Below are positions 37,840-49,439 of a DNA stretch of 64,000 bases, piece by piece (within the stretch, counting starts at the first letter, position 1; every line of letters starts with the position of its first letter). The stretch comes from Rattus norvegicus (taxonomy: Eukaryota > Chordata > Mammalia > Rodentia > Muridae), in NCBI RefSeq assembly GCF_036323735.1, contig NC_086027.1, positions 91,710,662 to 91,774,661 of the forward strand, read 5' to 3'. The notes beneath the pieces are model-generated. The model was not told where the DNA came from. It did not search any database and was given only the letters and a program-made list of their open reading frames with translations. Both the position numbers and the translations under genes were made by a program.

Positions 37840-39110
37840 ATCACTTATTAAGAAGTTATTAAGTATATATAATTATATATTTTAAAAATATGTAAAAGTA
37901 TAATGATAGATACTATGTATCTGTCAGTGGCCCTTCTGGGTGGTTTAGCTCTATCAATACTAACCTTTTCCTTGTGGAAAAGATCTCCCAGGATGTTACA
38001 TTGTGGTTGGAGATGGGGTTTGGTGAGGGGAACACCAGACCATAAGCTTGGTAAATACATGAGTTTTATAGTCAGTTAGAACGTGTTCAGTTCTTTGTGG
38101 GGGGTGGGGTTGGGGGAAAGAGGAGATCATGTGAGAATGTAGGTCTGAGGAGTTAGAGGGAAGAGAAGAGAAGTAGGTAGGGTCTGAGATTTGGTGTTCC
38201 AGTGTTGGAAGGAGAGGCCACATAGGTCAGCATTGGGCACAAAGTCAGTCACAAGGGCACAACAGCCTGTTAGAAAGGATTCAGGAAGGCTAGGAAGAAG
38301 GTTTGGGGGAAGGAGTGGTCAGCTCTGTCCAGTGATCAGCTTGGTAAAACTCACTGGGAGATAAAATGAAAAATATTTGTCTAAGATGAGAAAGACAGGA
38401 TGCAGTTCAGAGGGAAGGGGAAGTTTATCTCAGAATAAACCTTTCCTCAGAAGAAACTAGAGAGTAAACTTCTCTCCCAGGCTAGGGTTTTTACCAGGGC
38501 CAGTTAGTGGTAATGGTCAAGCTAGGATGTGTGGGAATGGCACACTGTTAGCTAGATGGAAAGGGGACTATTCAGGCTGGGGTGTGACAACAGAAGAGGA
38601 GGGGAGGGATTGGGTCATTTCTGATTTGTGCTCTTGTTCTTGCATTGTGGAAAGTGTGGTCAACTCATCTAGCAAGTGAATTGGGAATCTCTTAGTGTCA
38701 GTAGTCCTCAATAGGACACCATAAAGTACACAGAAAACCCATTTACATCGTCTGGATAGGAGGAGAAAGGGCAATCTGTCAAAGAACAGCAGCACTGGGG
38801 AAGCTGCGATAATTGATCCTGATTTACTCTGTCTTAGGTGCTGACTCTGTGAGGACCAGGCTTTGTTCATCTTTGGCTACCTAGGGCATGGTTGAATGCC
38901 TAGGTAGTACAGAACTCACCACCTGTGTGCTGATGCTGGTGATGTTGCTGGGAGGGTAAGGCTGTGACTTGATTGACAGTTAAACTGTTGTTCAGTTGCA
39001 TGCAGGTCATGGAGTCCCTGAAGGAGGTGACCCGGATGCCAAAGGCTGCAAATGCTCTCCTAGTTTCCATTTCTATTGTAAAATGTATTCCAAGACAAGG
39101 ACTACACAAC
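37840..39110. other. Gene-poor stretch with an orphan plus-strand poly-A signal
   Basis: No ORF of note. At 39114-39119 a plus-strand AATAAA in the context ccAATAAAcctcactgaag resembles the AATAAA contexts after Scygr copies 1 and 3, but no coding remnant was found upstream. Confidence 0.3.
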
Positions 39111-39226
39111 CACCAATAAACCTCACTGAAGTCTGAATGTCACCTTCTTCTGTTCCACTGGCCTCCCCCATGCAAGAGCATATTTGACAATCCAGGCAGA
39201 CACATTAGAATAAGTTAGGTTTTTGT

Positions 39227-39236
39227 TTTATTTATT
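39227..39236 (-). terminator. Candidate distal poly-A signals of Scygr copy 2
   Basis: Two overlapping minus-strand AATAAA hexamers (TTTATTTATT on the plus strand) lie about 630 bp after the stop. A donor-like TTTGGTAAGA at 39800-39808 lies between, so a spliced 3' UTR is possible. Use is unproven. Confidence 0.3.
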
Positions 39237-39597
39237 GACAGTGGGCTGCTTTTCTTTTGAACAAAGTTGTACAGTTAGGAAAGAAGTCAGTGAATACATA
39301 TTATAAAAGAGTAAAAAGTTAGCCATAACTTACATTTTTTTCTACAAAGTGTCCCTAACAAACTTAGGGATTTTCATTGTTAAACTCATAAGATAAATAT
39401 ATATATTTTGAGACAAAACAGCTTTGCTTTTACAAACCACGATGTTTAGAATATTTGCTAGTTAAGATTGGAAAGACAATATAGAAAGAAAGAATATAAA
39501 CGTATTGTCTACTAAGTCCCAGAAGACAGGAAGAAGAAATTGTAGGATTGTTGATATCTTAAAAGATGTGAAGAAACAAACCTGAAAATTCAGAGCA

Positions 39598-39710
39598 CAA
39601 AAGGAAAAAGAAAGAAAGAAAGAAAGGAAGGAAGAAAGAAAAAAGGAAAATAAGAAAGAAAGAAGGAAAGAAAGAGAGAAAGAGAGAGAAAGAAAGGAAA
39701 AATAAAAGCA
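39598..39710 (+). repeat. (GAAA)n/(GGAA)n purine tract
   Basis: Imperfect AAAG/AAGG units for about 110 bp, close to the 3' side of Scygr copy 2. Confidence 0.9.
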
Positions 39711-39864
39711 TGTCCAGTGGTAGATGAGAAGTGAGGAGGAGGGAAGCCAACAGGATGGGTAAGTAAGAAGGACGGAAAATCAACAGTGGCCCCGAAAGTC
39801 TTACCAAATGCAATGAGCAAGCCTCCAAGCATTTTCTAGCTTAGAATCAGAGCCAAGAGCCATG

Positions 39865-40230
39865 CTAGCAGCAGCACTTCTTGCAGCCACACTTCTGCTG
39901 GCAGCAGCCACACTTCTGCTGACAACAACAGCCCTTCCCACAGCCGCAGCCACAGGAGCCACAGGAGCCGCAGCCGCAGGAGCTACAGCAGCAGCGGCGG
40001 CAGCAGCAGACGACCACAGGCCTGCAACAGCCACAGCAGCCACAGCAGCCACCACAGCAGCCACCGCAGCAGCCACCGCAGCCACCACAGCCACCACAGC
40101 CACCGCAGCCACCACAGCCGCCACAGCCGCCGCAGCCACCACAGCCACCACAGCCACCACAGCCACCGCAGCCACCACAGCCGCCACAGCCACCGCAGCC
40201 ACCACAGCCGCCACAGCCACAGCAACCCAT
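39865..40230 (-). CDS. SCYGR/Krtap28-type cysteine-glycine repeat protein, copy 2 (type A)
   Basis: This encodes 121 residues. MGCCGCGG is followed by an almost pure GCG-GCG tract to about residue 52, with no serine interruptions. Then come CCGGCCGGCCGCCGCC, RPVVVCCCRRCCCSSCGCGSCGS, GCGKGCC, and a C-terminus CCCQQKCGCC-QQKCGCKKCCC identical to copies 1 and 5. It is a type A member without the TSCRCYRVG block. It is divergent to copy 3, with 2.84 kb between their start codons. The stop codon is followed by GCATGGCT, as in copy 1, so these two share their immediate 3' flank. The antisense Ala/Thr-rich frame is a shadow of the triplet repeat. The probable role, a disulfide-rich structural protein of hair or epithelium, is inferred from composition. 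Confidence 0.84.
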   Translation of the reverse strand: MGCCGCGGCGGCGGCGGCGGCGGCGGCGGCGGCGGCGGCGGCGGCGGCGGCGGCCGGCCGGCCGCCGCCRPVVVCCCRRCCCSSCGCGSCGSCGCGCGKGCCCQQKCGCCQQKCGCKKCCC

Positions 40231-40327
40231 GTTGTCAGTAGAGAGGACTCAGGTGCAGTGAGGAGAGAGACTCAGGAGAGGAGAGGGAGATGTGATGACC
40301 TTTGTTTCCAGGGGCCCTTAAATATTC
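40231..40327 (-). promoter_or_regulatory. Core promoter and leader of Scygr copy 2
   Basis: On the minus strand, TATTTAAG (40324-40317) is followed by the family CT-rich leader ending TCTCTACTGACAACATGG. TATA-to-ATG distance is 94 bp. An ACAAGGAAGT element lies about 32 bp upstream (acttcctt at 40354 on the plus strand). Confidence 0.68.
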
Positions 40328-40987
40328 CTGCGGCCCCGCATCGGCAGGCAGCTACTTCCTTGTTTCTACCAACTTCCCTGGGAGGAGTCACAAGACCCTG
40401 AGTGCATTTCCTCATGGACTGTGCCTCACTTCACAACCTTGCTTACTTTAGTATTTCCTTCCTCCGGTGATACTTCAGGAAAAATCCATTTCTGAAATAT
40501 TTAGTCTTGTTTTGACATAGTTTTCAAGGTCACATGTGACCTCCTTGTGGCCTTGTTTGGGGAAAATACACTTCCTGGTCACGTATCAGGATCCCTCAGC
40601 TCCTGCTGCACATCTGTCCCTGGGATTCAGAGGGGTCTGTCCTAGTTCCATCTCCTCTCTGATTAATGGAGAGTCACTGCTGTCCCCTTACAAAGAGGCA
40701 AAGCCCCTTAACGCTCCCACACCCCAGCTTTGATGTTAGGGTGTCAGAACATCTCCCTTTCCCCCTCGATTTGCAGGAAAGACATGTGGCAAGGCCACTG
40801 TGGGTTTTGATAACTTGTCATGATGTATTTCAAAGTGAACTTCCCAGACTGACTCAAAAATATCCCCTTTTCTTCTCGTGTGTTCCCAGGGTGGGTGGGC
40901 GACAGAGTCCAGAGTCTCTAACACCAGCTGGCTTCATGCTCCAAGCAAATTAAAATTCCTTGCAACTCAAGTTCCCCTGAAATGCAC

Positions 40988-41067
40988 GAAGAAGAAGAAG
41001 AAGAAGAAGAAGAAGAAGAAGAAGAAGAAGAAGAAGAAGAAGAAGAAGAAGAAGAAGAAGAAGAAGA
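40988..41067 (+). repeat. (GAA)n triplet repeat
   Basis: About 26 uninterrupted GAA units, between divergent Scygr copies 2 and 3. Confidence 0.97.
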
Positions 41068-41536
41068 CAATGACCCCAGACGTCAACTTCTAAAGGATAC
41101 AGTGGATCTGTGATGATGGAAGGATGGAGCCATGAGGCCATAAGAGTTGGAGCAGCTCCTTTACCCACTTCCTCCAGACACCAAGCAACTTAGCATCATG
41201 AACCCTGGGAAGACTCACCAAGTATTTAAGAAAAACAGGAATTTTTTAAATACTAAATTCAAATGTATACTTCAAAGGGCTAATTATAAATGTCATATCC
41301 CTCCCTTTAGGTTGCTATAATATTCAATATTCCCCTCACACACTCGCAGAATAGTGGAGTACAATCACAGCCTTTAGGACTCACTTGGTAGAAAGATTGT
41401 CAGGTGTTGTACATAGGACAGAGGTTGTCTTCCTGCCTGGCTTGTGTCAGAGATGTCGCTAAGCATCCTACAATAGATGGGACAGTCCTTTCTATTAAAA
41501 GAGATTTTCTGGCTCAAAATGTCAGTAGTACCAAGG

Positions 41537-41699
41537 TAAGGAAGAAGAGGAGGAGGAGGAGGGGAGGAAGAAGAGGAGGAGGAGGAGCAGGAGGAGGAGG
41601 AGAAGAGGAAGAGGAAGAGGAAGAGAAGAAGAAGAAGAAGAAGAAGAAGAAGAAGAAGAAGAAGAAGAAGAAGAAGAAGAAGAAGAAGAAGAAGAAGAA
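41537..41699 (+). repeat. (GGA)n-(GAA)n triplet array
   Basis: GGA/GAGGA units grade into about 25 GAA units. This is the second triplet array in the same intergenic space. Confidence 0.95.
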
Positions 41700-42900
41700 C
41701 CAAAAGTCAACAACAAAAGGAAAACCTTTCTGTCATGCCTCCCCGCAGCATTTTCCCATCTATTGTTTCTAAGCAGTATGGAAAGTATGTCTCAAATACG
41801 TATGGAAGATGTCTGGAGTCCTCACTGTGTTCTTCCTAGAGGTCCTGAAGCTGAGCCCTGAGCTCCTTGCCTGGTTTCTGTTTCAAGACTGGGTGATGGG
41901 GCTGCCTCCCTCTATCAGACCAAGTGAAGCTGTGTGATGCTGACCACATGGGTGATTCTGAACATGTCTGAAGCACAAGTAACTAAATGAGTTTGTGTGT
42001 TTCCATTATTTCCATGTTCCTACCTACCATCCTACCACCCTTCACAGAAGTGGGACCGTGTTGCTGCTGTTAGCCGTCTCCATGTTTCTTATTAATTTCT
42101 CTACAGGATCACTTTTTGATGGACGTTGTTTATTTGTATTCAGATCAGTGTCAATTTAACTCTTCTAGGAAACTTTTAACATACTTGTATCACTAATTTT
42201 AGTCAACGATGAAATGGATGATTACTTAATTTTCATAAATATTATGCGCTATAGAATCAAATAATCCATTGTGAAGAAATATCTTCAAATATGCTAATTT
42301 ATCACCCCCCAAGTCTGTCTAATTTATTCCTCTTTATGTGCTTATCATTGTGGGCCAATAACTCAACGTGTAGATTTTCCTTTTAGATATCAATTGATAA
42401 AACTTTAAAACACTCTAACCAAGTTTTCATTCTAAGATAAGCTTTGTGGCTGTTTAAAGTTCAATAGGAATTTATACAAAGAAAATAAATCATAGACTAT
42501 TGTGGATGCCTCCTGCTCTCTAGACGATCACACAGTGTTAAACCACACTAAATATTAAAACAGAACACCATACCACAATCGTGTAGGAGGCGGGAGGCAG
42601 ATCTCCCATTGCTCAGCGGACGAGCTCTGGCAGGGCTGTGTGGATTGTTTGACAATGACAATTGTGTCTGAGACTTTCTGTTTTTCTAATTTGGGGTAAG
42701 AAAAATGGGAAAGGGAGACTTTGGGAGATTCTCCTGTATCTTTCTGATGGGAAGCCACCAGTTGAAACATTGCTTGTGGTACTATGTGGTCATTCTCAGT
42801 GGGTTGATGGTCACTACCTTTAGGCGCATAACCTAGGTAAAGGAACAAAAGAAGTGATCTAATAAATCTAGCTGGCATTTGAAAGGGAAGTAAATAACAC
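41700..42900. other. Unannotated intergenic stretch
   Basis: Unique-looking AT-rich sequence between the triplet arrays and the copy 3 promoter. No ORF, SINE or conserved motif was recognised. Confidence 0.4.
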
Positions 42901-42974
42901 ACCCGAGACTCTTTCGTGACACTGAGCTCAACAGGGAAGTGGTCATGTGTGCTGCTGCTTCCTCCTGGAGGGGG

Positions 42975-43070
42975 TACTTAAGGGGCTCCCCCAGCAGAAG
43001 GGGCATCACACCTTCATCTCCTCTCCTGAGTCTCTCCCCTCACTGTGCCTGAGTCCTCTCTACTGACACC
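42975..43070 (+). promoter_or_regulatory. Core promoter and leader of Scygr copy 3
   Basis: TACTTAAG at 42975-42982 is followed by GGGCTCCCCC and the shared leader ending CTCTACTGACACCATGG. The core equals that of copy 1 even though the proteins are of different subtypes. A GGGAAGTGGTCATGTGT element about 39 bp upstream also resembles the copy 1 upstream region. Confidence 0.68.
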
Positions 43071-43445
43071 ATGGGTTGCTGTGGTTGTGGAGGTTGCGGC
43101 GGCTGTGGTGGCTGTGGCAGCTGCGGAAGTTGTGGTGGCTGTGGCAGCTGTGGCGGCTGTGGCGGCTGTGGCAGCTGTGGCGGCTGTGGCGGCTGTGGTG
43201 GTTGTGGAGGCTGCGGTGGCTGCGGTGGCTGCGGTGGCTGCGGCGGCTGTAGCAGCTGCACCTCCTGCAGGTGCTATCGGGTCGGCTGCTGCGGTGGCTG
43301 CTGTGGTGGCTGCTGTGGCTGCTGTGGCTGTTGCAGGCCTGTGGTGGTCTGCTGCCGCCGCAGCTGCTGCCGCTCCTGTGGCTGCGGCTGTGGGAAGGGC
43401 TGTTGCCAGCAGAAATGCTGCTGCCAGAAGCAATGCTGCTGCTAA
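43071..43445 (+). CDS. SCYGR/Krtap28-type cysteine-glycine repeat protein, copy 3 (type B)
   Basis: This encodes 124 residues. MGCCGCGG leads into a Gly-Cys tract with several Ser interruptions (GSCGSCGG). Then follows the type B block CSSCTSCRCYRVGCCGG (about residues 59-76), absent from copies 1, 2 and 5. Next are RPVVVCCRRSCCRSCGCGCGKGCC and a shortened C-terminus QQKCCCQKQCCC. The start context is caccATGG, 96 bp after the TATA-like box. It is the right-hand partner of a divergent pair with copy 2. Its closest match in the window is copy 4, which shares the type B block. A structural Cys/Gly-rich protein is likely; no enzymatic motif is seen. Confidence 0.84.
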   Translation: MGCCGCGGCGGCGGCGSCGSCGGCGSCGGCGGCGSCGGCGGCGGCGGCGGCGGCGGCGGCSSCTSCRCYRVGCCGGCCGGCCGCCGCCRPVVVCCRRSCCRSCGCGCGKGCCQQKCCCQKQCCC

Positions 43446-43495
43446 GTGGGGCCGACCTCGTCCCTGGGAAGGTGCTGCAGGTAACTGTCTGCTTG

Positions 43496-43774
43496 GTAAG
43501 ACTCTCTTCTTGCTGCCCCACTAAGATTCAAACCACAAGAGTCCATCCAGATCCCTTGGCCTCTGAGCGTCTGCCTCCAAGTGAAAAAAGACCAACAAGA
43601 AACTTGCCTATAAGCAACAAAAGAGCATTAATGTTTCTCAACGTTACCTCTTTGGGAATTTCCCCCAAGTGAATGTTTCTCTACTCCTCTTTCCCTCTCC
43701 CTGTAACTTTCCCATACTGAATTTCAGCCAAGGGTTTCATGTCCATGAAACCAAGATAGTCTTCTCTCAATAAA
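43496..43774 (+). other. Candidate 3' UTR region of Scygr copy 3
   Basis: The donor-like GCTTG|GTAAGA at 43496 closely matches the one after copy 2. An acceptor-like TTTCAG ends near 43729, and AATAAA lies at 43769-43774 (context ctcAATAAActgcacaaa). An alternative donor GCAG|GTAACT is at 43481. Splicing is inference. Confidence 0.4.
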
Positions 43775-44147
43775 CTGCACAAAATTGTCAATTTCTCTGT
43801 TTCTTTTCTTATTTTGGTGTGTCTAATCGAAAATACAGCTAACTCTAGGAAAGTAAAACCTCCTGCTGTTGGTTCAAGTGGGTAGTCTCTACTAAAAGGT
43901 TTTCGCACTATTGTAAGGATCTGGCGCCTTTACCTACCCTCTTACATAAGCCAGAGAAGGCCCCCCGAGGACCATGTGTGACGTCACATTTCTTCAATGT
44001 CTCTTTGACCTTGCATTGTCATTTCCAGGCAGACACTGCTCTCAATGTTTGAGGCCAGACGATGTGCAAATCTGAAGCTTTTGCAGCCGCAACTGGGGTC
44101 TCAGTTACCGCAGCTTGGTTCTATGGAAAGGTTAATGTTTGATCACA

Positions 44148-44399
44148 TGGGTTTGGGGAAATGGCTCAGTCAGTAAGGTGCTTGCTTCAGTCCCGAGCAT
44201 CCATTTAAAAGGGAAGCATGGCTGTGTGTACATTATTTCCGGCACTGGCAAAGCAGAGACAAGCGATCCTGGAGTCCTGATGGCTGGGTAGTCTGATGAA
44301 ATCAGTGAGCTCTGAGTTCATCTAGAAATCCTGTCTTAAAAAGGGATGAAAAGCGATTGAGAATGACCATGATGCTGCCCTATGGCTGGTGTGCGTGCG

Positions 44400-44444
<45 letters not shown>
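44148..44444 (+). repeat. RSINE/B4-type SINE ending in (CA)n
   Basis: gggtttggggaaatggctca, gtcccgagcatccatttaaa and gagctctgagttcatctaga. It ends in CGCACGCACAC and a CA run at 44402-44443. Confidence 0.65.
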
Positions 44445-44445
<1 letters not shown>

Positions 44446-45699
44446 GTGAACCCTTATACATATATACATATTCATATATAAATGCATATAAATGATATTT
44501 AAAATAAGGTGCAGAGTGATTGATAATGGCGTGGTGCTGACCCCTGGTCTCCACATACCCATGCATACATATACCATGTACACGCATACCTCCATACATA
44601 AATGCATATACACAAGAACAAATAGACACACAAACACTCGATGGCAGGTTAGTGCAGATCTTTACTCCATCTCCAGTTCCTGCCAACTGTCTCTCTGGTA
44701 GAGTATGATCACAGCATAGCCATAGTTAAATAAATCAGCTAGTAAGAGATGGAAATTGCTAGAACAGGTTTGATTATAGCCCACGATAGGTAAAAATCAT
44801 CCTGAGAAGCTGATTGTGGCACCTGTGCGAGAAGATCATAGGAACCCAGGAGTTCACAGACAACACAGTAACTCCATCAAAAACATCATTGTCGTCCTCG
44901 TCGTCATTATCATCATCAACAGCAGCAACAGCAGCAGCAGCAACAACAACAACAAAAACCAACCAAACAAATGATGAACATTAAGAGGTCAGGAGCAGCA
45001 GCTTTTGTGGCACATTGTTGGATCCCTGAGAGTGAGAGTACATACAGTGTGAGATGCTGACCAGTCGGTGCTCTGGAGGCACTGCTTACCCCTTCTCTAA
45101 ATGGCTCATTCTATCTGTGTACCTCAGTGCTCCTTGGAAAAAGTGGGGGATGGGAAACGAGTCATCCATGAGGTCAACAGCTTCAGAAGGGAGCTGCTGT
45201 CACCGCTCCTGCTCCTGGGCCATGAGTCCTATTACCCTGCGCCCATTCCCATCTTCCGAGAGGTGCTCTTGGAAACCCATGCTTTGGAATTATTGCATTA
45301 AAGAGCACTGCAGAAGAGGCTGGAAGAGGGTCCAGGCTAGAACTACACCACAAATGTGAGTGCTAGGAGGCCTCAAACAAAGAAGAAATGGGTACCTTTT
45401 GCCTGACCCCAGCTCTTCTCAGACACACCCCGAACATGAAGGATCGTGGTTCTGAGAAAGGCAGCTGCTAATACTTGATACTGTAGCCTTGGCATCACTA
45501 CAGGCATCTGAAGAACCAGGCAACAATATGCTTCACTGTGGAGTTGACAATCACCAATTTCATACCAGACATGGGTTGCACAGTGAAATGTATAAAAATG
45601 GACCATGGTTGGGACCCAGCCTTTGCCTGGGCTCATTTGGTCCATCTTCGTCTACAAAGCCATGGATTCCACTCAATGTGTATAAATAATTGCTATATG

Positions 45700-46080
45700 T
45701 TTTAGCAGGCATATACAAGGATGTTCATGATAGAAAGTAATGTCAAAATAGCAACTGTTGGTATTCTGTCTAAGCTTCATCCCCACAGGCAACAGCCAGG
45801 TTTGCCTGACACTATAAAAGGGGCTGCTTGCTCCCTCCTCATTCTCTTCTCCTTTCTCTCTTGTCCTCTTCCCCTTTTCCCCCTTTGTCCCGTCTCTTCC
45901 CATTCCCCTTTCCCCTTCCCTCCACATGCTCATCGCCAGCCTTTACTCTCTTCTTCTACCTTTCTTCTCTTAATAAACTTTTCCATGTGGAACCATGTTG
46001 GCTTGGTATGGTCTGTCCGGACGCAAGCTGAGATTTCTACCCCAACAACAACAATATCCAATAGTCTAAAGGGCAGATGA
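45700..46080 (+). mobile_element. Solo ERV-type LTR (plausible)
   Basis: TATAAAA at 45813-45819, a pyrimidine-rich R region, AATAAA at 45972-45977 about 155 bp later, then ccatgtggaaccatgttggc. This U3-R-U5 spacing is typical of rodent endogenous retroviral LTRs. No internal coding region is attached. Boundaries are approximate. Confidence 0.5.
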
Positions 46081-46263
46081 AGAGGTGAATTTTAGTATGC
46101 TTATGGAAAGAAATGTGTGGGATTGCAGTAAAATCATGTCCAAAGCGAAGCATAGCAAAAACTAATGGTGAATGTATTTTTTGGGGGAAAGACTGTCTTG
46201 GGAGTAGGATGTCTGATGAATGGGCTGTCTGGTGGTTAGACCACGTTTTCTAGGTCCTAGATA

Positions 46264-46291
46264 GTGTGTGTGTGTGTGTGTGTGTGTGTGT
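46264..46291 (+). repeat. (GT)n microsatellite
   Basis: About 13 GT units. Confidence 0.93.
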
Positions 46292-46299
46292 TTATTTTT

Positions 46300-46680
46300 T
46301 TCCTAGTCAAGATTTCCATTCCTGCACAAAACATCACAACCAAGAAGCAAGTTAGAGAGGAAAGGGTTTATTCAGTTTCCCAAAGGAAGTCAGGACTGGA
46401 ACTCAAGCAGGTCAGGAAGCAGGAGCTGGTGCAGAGGCCATGAAGAGATGTTACTCACTAGCTTATTCAGCTTGCTTTCTTATAGAACCCAAGGCCACCA
46501 GCCCAGGGACAGCACCACAGGCAATGGGCTGGGCCCTTCCCCCTTGATCACTAATTGAGACAGTTGGGTCTCATGGAGGCTGTACTAGCTGGTTTTGTGT
46601 GTCAACTCGACACAAGCTGAAGCTACCACAGAGAAAGGAGCTTCAGTTGAGGAAATGCCTCCATGAGACCCAGTAGGTAT
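46300..46680 (-). repeat. High-copy rodent interspersed repeat
   Basis: caggtcaggaagcaggagct, tttcttatagaacccaaggc and gtgtcaactcgacacaagct: the rodent repeat group also present at 4.8, 13.9 and 16.1 kb. Strand is assigned by comparison with those copies. Confidence 0.6.
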
Positions 46681-48720
46681 GCCTCATGTTTTTGGTGCCT
46701 CTTTTAAAGTTACAGTGAAATGTGGCACTGTGGAAGGAGAAAAGCAAAGGGGGAGGTGGCTTTGTGATTGTAGAGGCCAAAGAGGATTCAGGTAGAATGT
46801 GTCTTCTGAGCAGACTACAAAGGGACAAGCAAATGAACTGTCCAGTCTTGGGGACAGAACAATTCTAGAAAGGGTTATGTAAAGGGATTGGAAGAACGCA
46901 ATTCTAGAGAAACCAATCGAAAGCTGTGTTAGGAGCACAGACTGGAAGCTCATCCTCAATGGCAGCTTGGATAGAGAGAAGCTGTTGGGGAAGAAGCATT
47001 GCTGCTTTCCGTGCCAAGGGAACTGGTTGGGCAAGTGACTTAAGTGGGACCTGTACCATCTATCCTAAGGAAGCCCTGGGTGGACAGGATAGGGCCTGTG
47101 GACCAAGAGGTTTGCTGAGGGATCTCCGATAGGGTAAGAAGAGGATTAGAGATGGCAGCCATTCCTTCTTGCTCCCCTCCCTCCCCTCCCTGCAACTACA
47201 GTGATAGTGTTACTTTTACTGGAAGGTCATTTGCAGGAAAAGAATGAGCAAGGGATGAGAGAATAGAGGGGAGTTAATGGACCACTCAGTGTTTAATGCA
47301 TAAAGTTAGCCTTGTCAACTCCTCCCCTGTATGGGATGTCCCTGTAAAAGCTTGGTGAGAGAGGAGAGGTTTTGTATAAAAGTTAATGCAGGGTTCTGTC
47401 TTGGATGCAGTCTTCAATTACACTGCAGGTGTACCCATCTTTGTGGGCTTTCATTCTGTATGGCCTAGGGGGTAGGCATGAAGTCTCTATTTGATCATGT
47501 TGATATGGAATATATTTTGGATTGTGCTGGTATGAACCAGGGTGAATAGACACATCTCCTTTTTCTGTTTAGACTCGAACTCCTTGCCTGAGAGAGGGGC
47601 ATTGTGGGTGTGCGGGTGCACTTTTCACAGGGATGCTCTCGAATGTTTTGGAGCATGGACCTCAAAACTGAACAAGATGTAGAAGCCTGATATATTTTTA
47701 AAGATTTTTTTTCTAAGTGTATGGTGTTTTGCCAGAATGCCACCATGTGCATGAGGTGCCCTCTAAGACAGGAGAGGGCACATGTCATATCACGTCTCAG
47801 CTTTGAAAGTAGCTGGGACCACAGGTATTACTCTCAATGGCCAACTGTTAAGGGCACAGTGCTCGTATTTTGCACTTGTGATGCTTGACACAAAATACCG
47901 CACATGCGATAAGATACTAAAACTGGTTTATTGAAACATAACGTGATGGTGAGGCTGTGGACTTGGGCTCAAGACAGGACCATCATGTGTAGCTGCAGGC
48001 ATAGGATGGACTTTGCCCTTTGAGGATCAGAGACTCTGTTATCTTGGGTGGAGACAGAACTAAGACAAGAACTGGACTGTGGGAGAGCCACTTTCCATTG
48101 CATCTTAATTGTGGCTCTGGAGGGAGCCCTAGGACGCAAAGGCCCCAGAGGGCATTCCTGTGGAAGGAGAGGGAGCCGGTAAGTTCTGAGAGACTGGCAT
48201 CAAGGGAGGACAGACATGGCACAGAGGTCTCAGCCTTAGTCAGGGGCACCCCAAGACTGTTTAGCTGTGATCTTTAATTGTTCTCTGTTGTCTTGTAATG
48301 TCAATAGAGACTTCCCCAGCAATTATAATAAAAAATCTGAATGTTTTCTGGGTATCACGAGAAAAATCCTGATTCAGCCTGAGGATGGAAAATCAGAGCT
48401 TAAGTCAATGGTGGACACGCTGTGGACATCAGTAGAAGTGTTAGGACTTGGTCTGGTGTGAAGATGTTTCTCTAAAGCAAATGCACTGTTTCGTATTGTA
48501 CTATAGCCACGTGAGATGATACCACGGGGTTTAGAGCACATGAGCCTTCTCATATTGTTTTTATGGCTAATTTTGTTCACATGCATCCATTGTTCAAACA
48601 AGTGGGTCTACTCTGACACATCCATGCATGTGTGTGCCGTGTTCTGATCATGGCCAGCTTCCTTCTGCCCTCCCTTACTCATACTACCTTTGTAGTCAGA
48701 AAGCTGTGAATATTTCACAT
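46681..48720. other. Gene-poor stretch
   Basis: Unique-looking sequence with a weak SINE-like segment around 47695-47790 (gccagaatgccaccatgtgc). Short ORFs show no recognisable protein. Confidence 0.4.
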
Positions 48721-48802
48721 TTCACAGTTGGGGTGCCCCCTGACAAAGGCTGAACCCCACCCTCAAGAAAACCAAACAAAAACCCCTAACAAAAACCTCC
48801 AG

Positions 48803-49099
48803 CCAACCAACCAACCAACCAACCAACCAACCAACTAACCAACCAATCAACCAACCAACCAACCCACCAATCAACCAACCAACCAACCAATCAACCAACC
48901 AACCAACTAACCAACCAATCAACCAACCAACCAACCCACCAACCAACCCACCAATCAACCAACTAACCAACCAACCAATCAACCAACCAACCAACCAACC
49001 AACCAACCAACCAACCAACCCATCCACCAACCAACAAACCAACCAACCAACCAACCAACCAACCAACCAACCAACCAACCAACCAACCAACCAACCAAA
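48803..49099 (+). repeat. (AACC)n tetranucleotide array
   Basis: About 297 bp of CCAA units with scattered CCAT, CTAA and CCCA variants. It gives a spurious GWLV-repeat frame on the minus strand. Confidence 0.97.
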
Positions 49100-49439
49100 A
49101 ACCCCAAGCATTTTGTTATTGCAATTTGAATCTTCAGTTAACCTGTGTCTAGAGATGGGGCCTCCGAAAGCTAATTAGGGTTGCCTAACGTCCTTAGGAG
49201 TCTGAAGAATGAGTCTGGTGGATTTATTAAAACAGGAGGATGGACCGGCAGACATAGACAGGTATATGTTCCATTTCCTGCCCTGTGATACATTGTGTCA
49301 AGCTATTGCTCTACACCCCCATCTCACAACATTCTTTAACTGAAAATATATACTATTTTTGTAGTCAGAATGCTATGAATATTTCACATTTTGATTCTGG
49401 TTTCCACTCCCTTTTCTCCTCCCATTTCCTCTCTGCTTA

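Noticed and set aside
39559..39828. Phe/Leu/Ser-rich membrane-like frame on the minus strand
   Set aside because: Translation of the GAAA purine tract complement, lying in the presumed 3' flank of copy 2.
41404..41772. Lys/Glu/Gly-rich and Leu- or Ser-rich frames
   Set aside because: Caused by GAA/GGA triplet arrays.
48722..49111. 129-residue GWLVGWL repeat frame
   Set aside because: Pure translation of the (AACC)n array; no promoter and no non-repeat domain.
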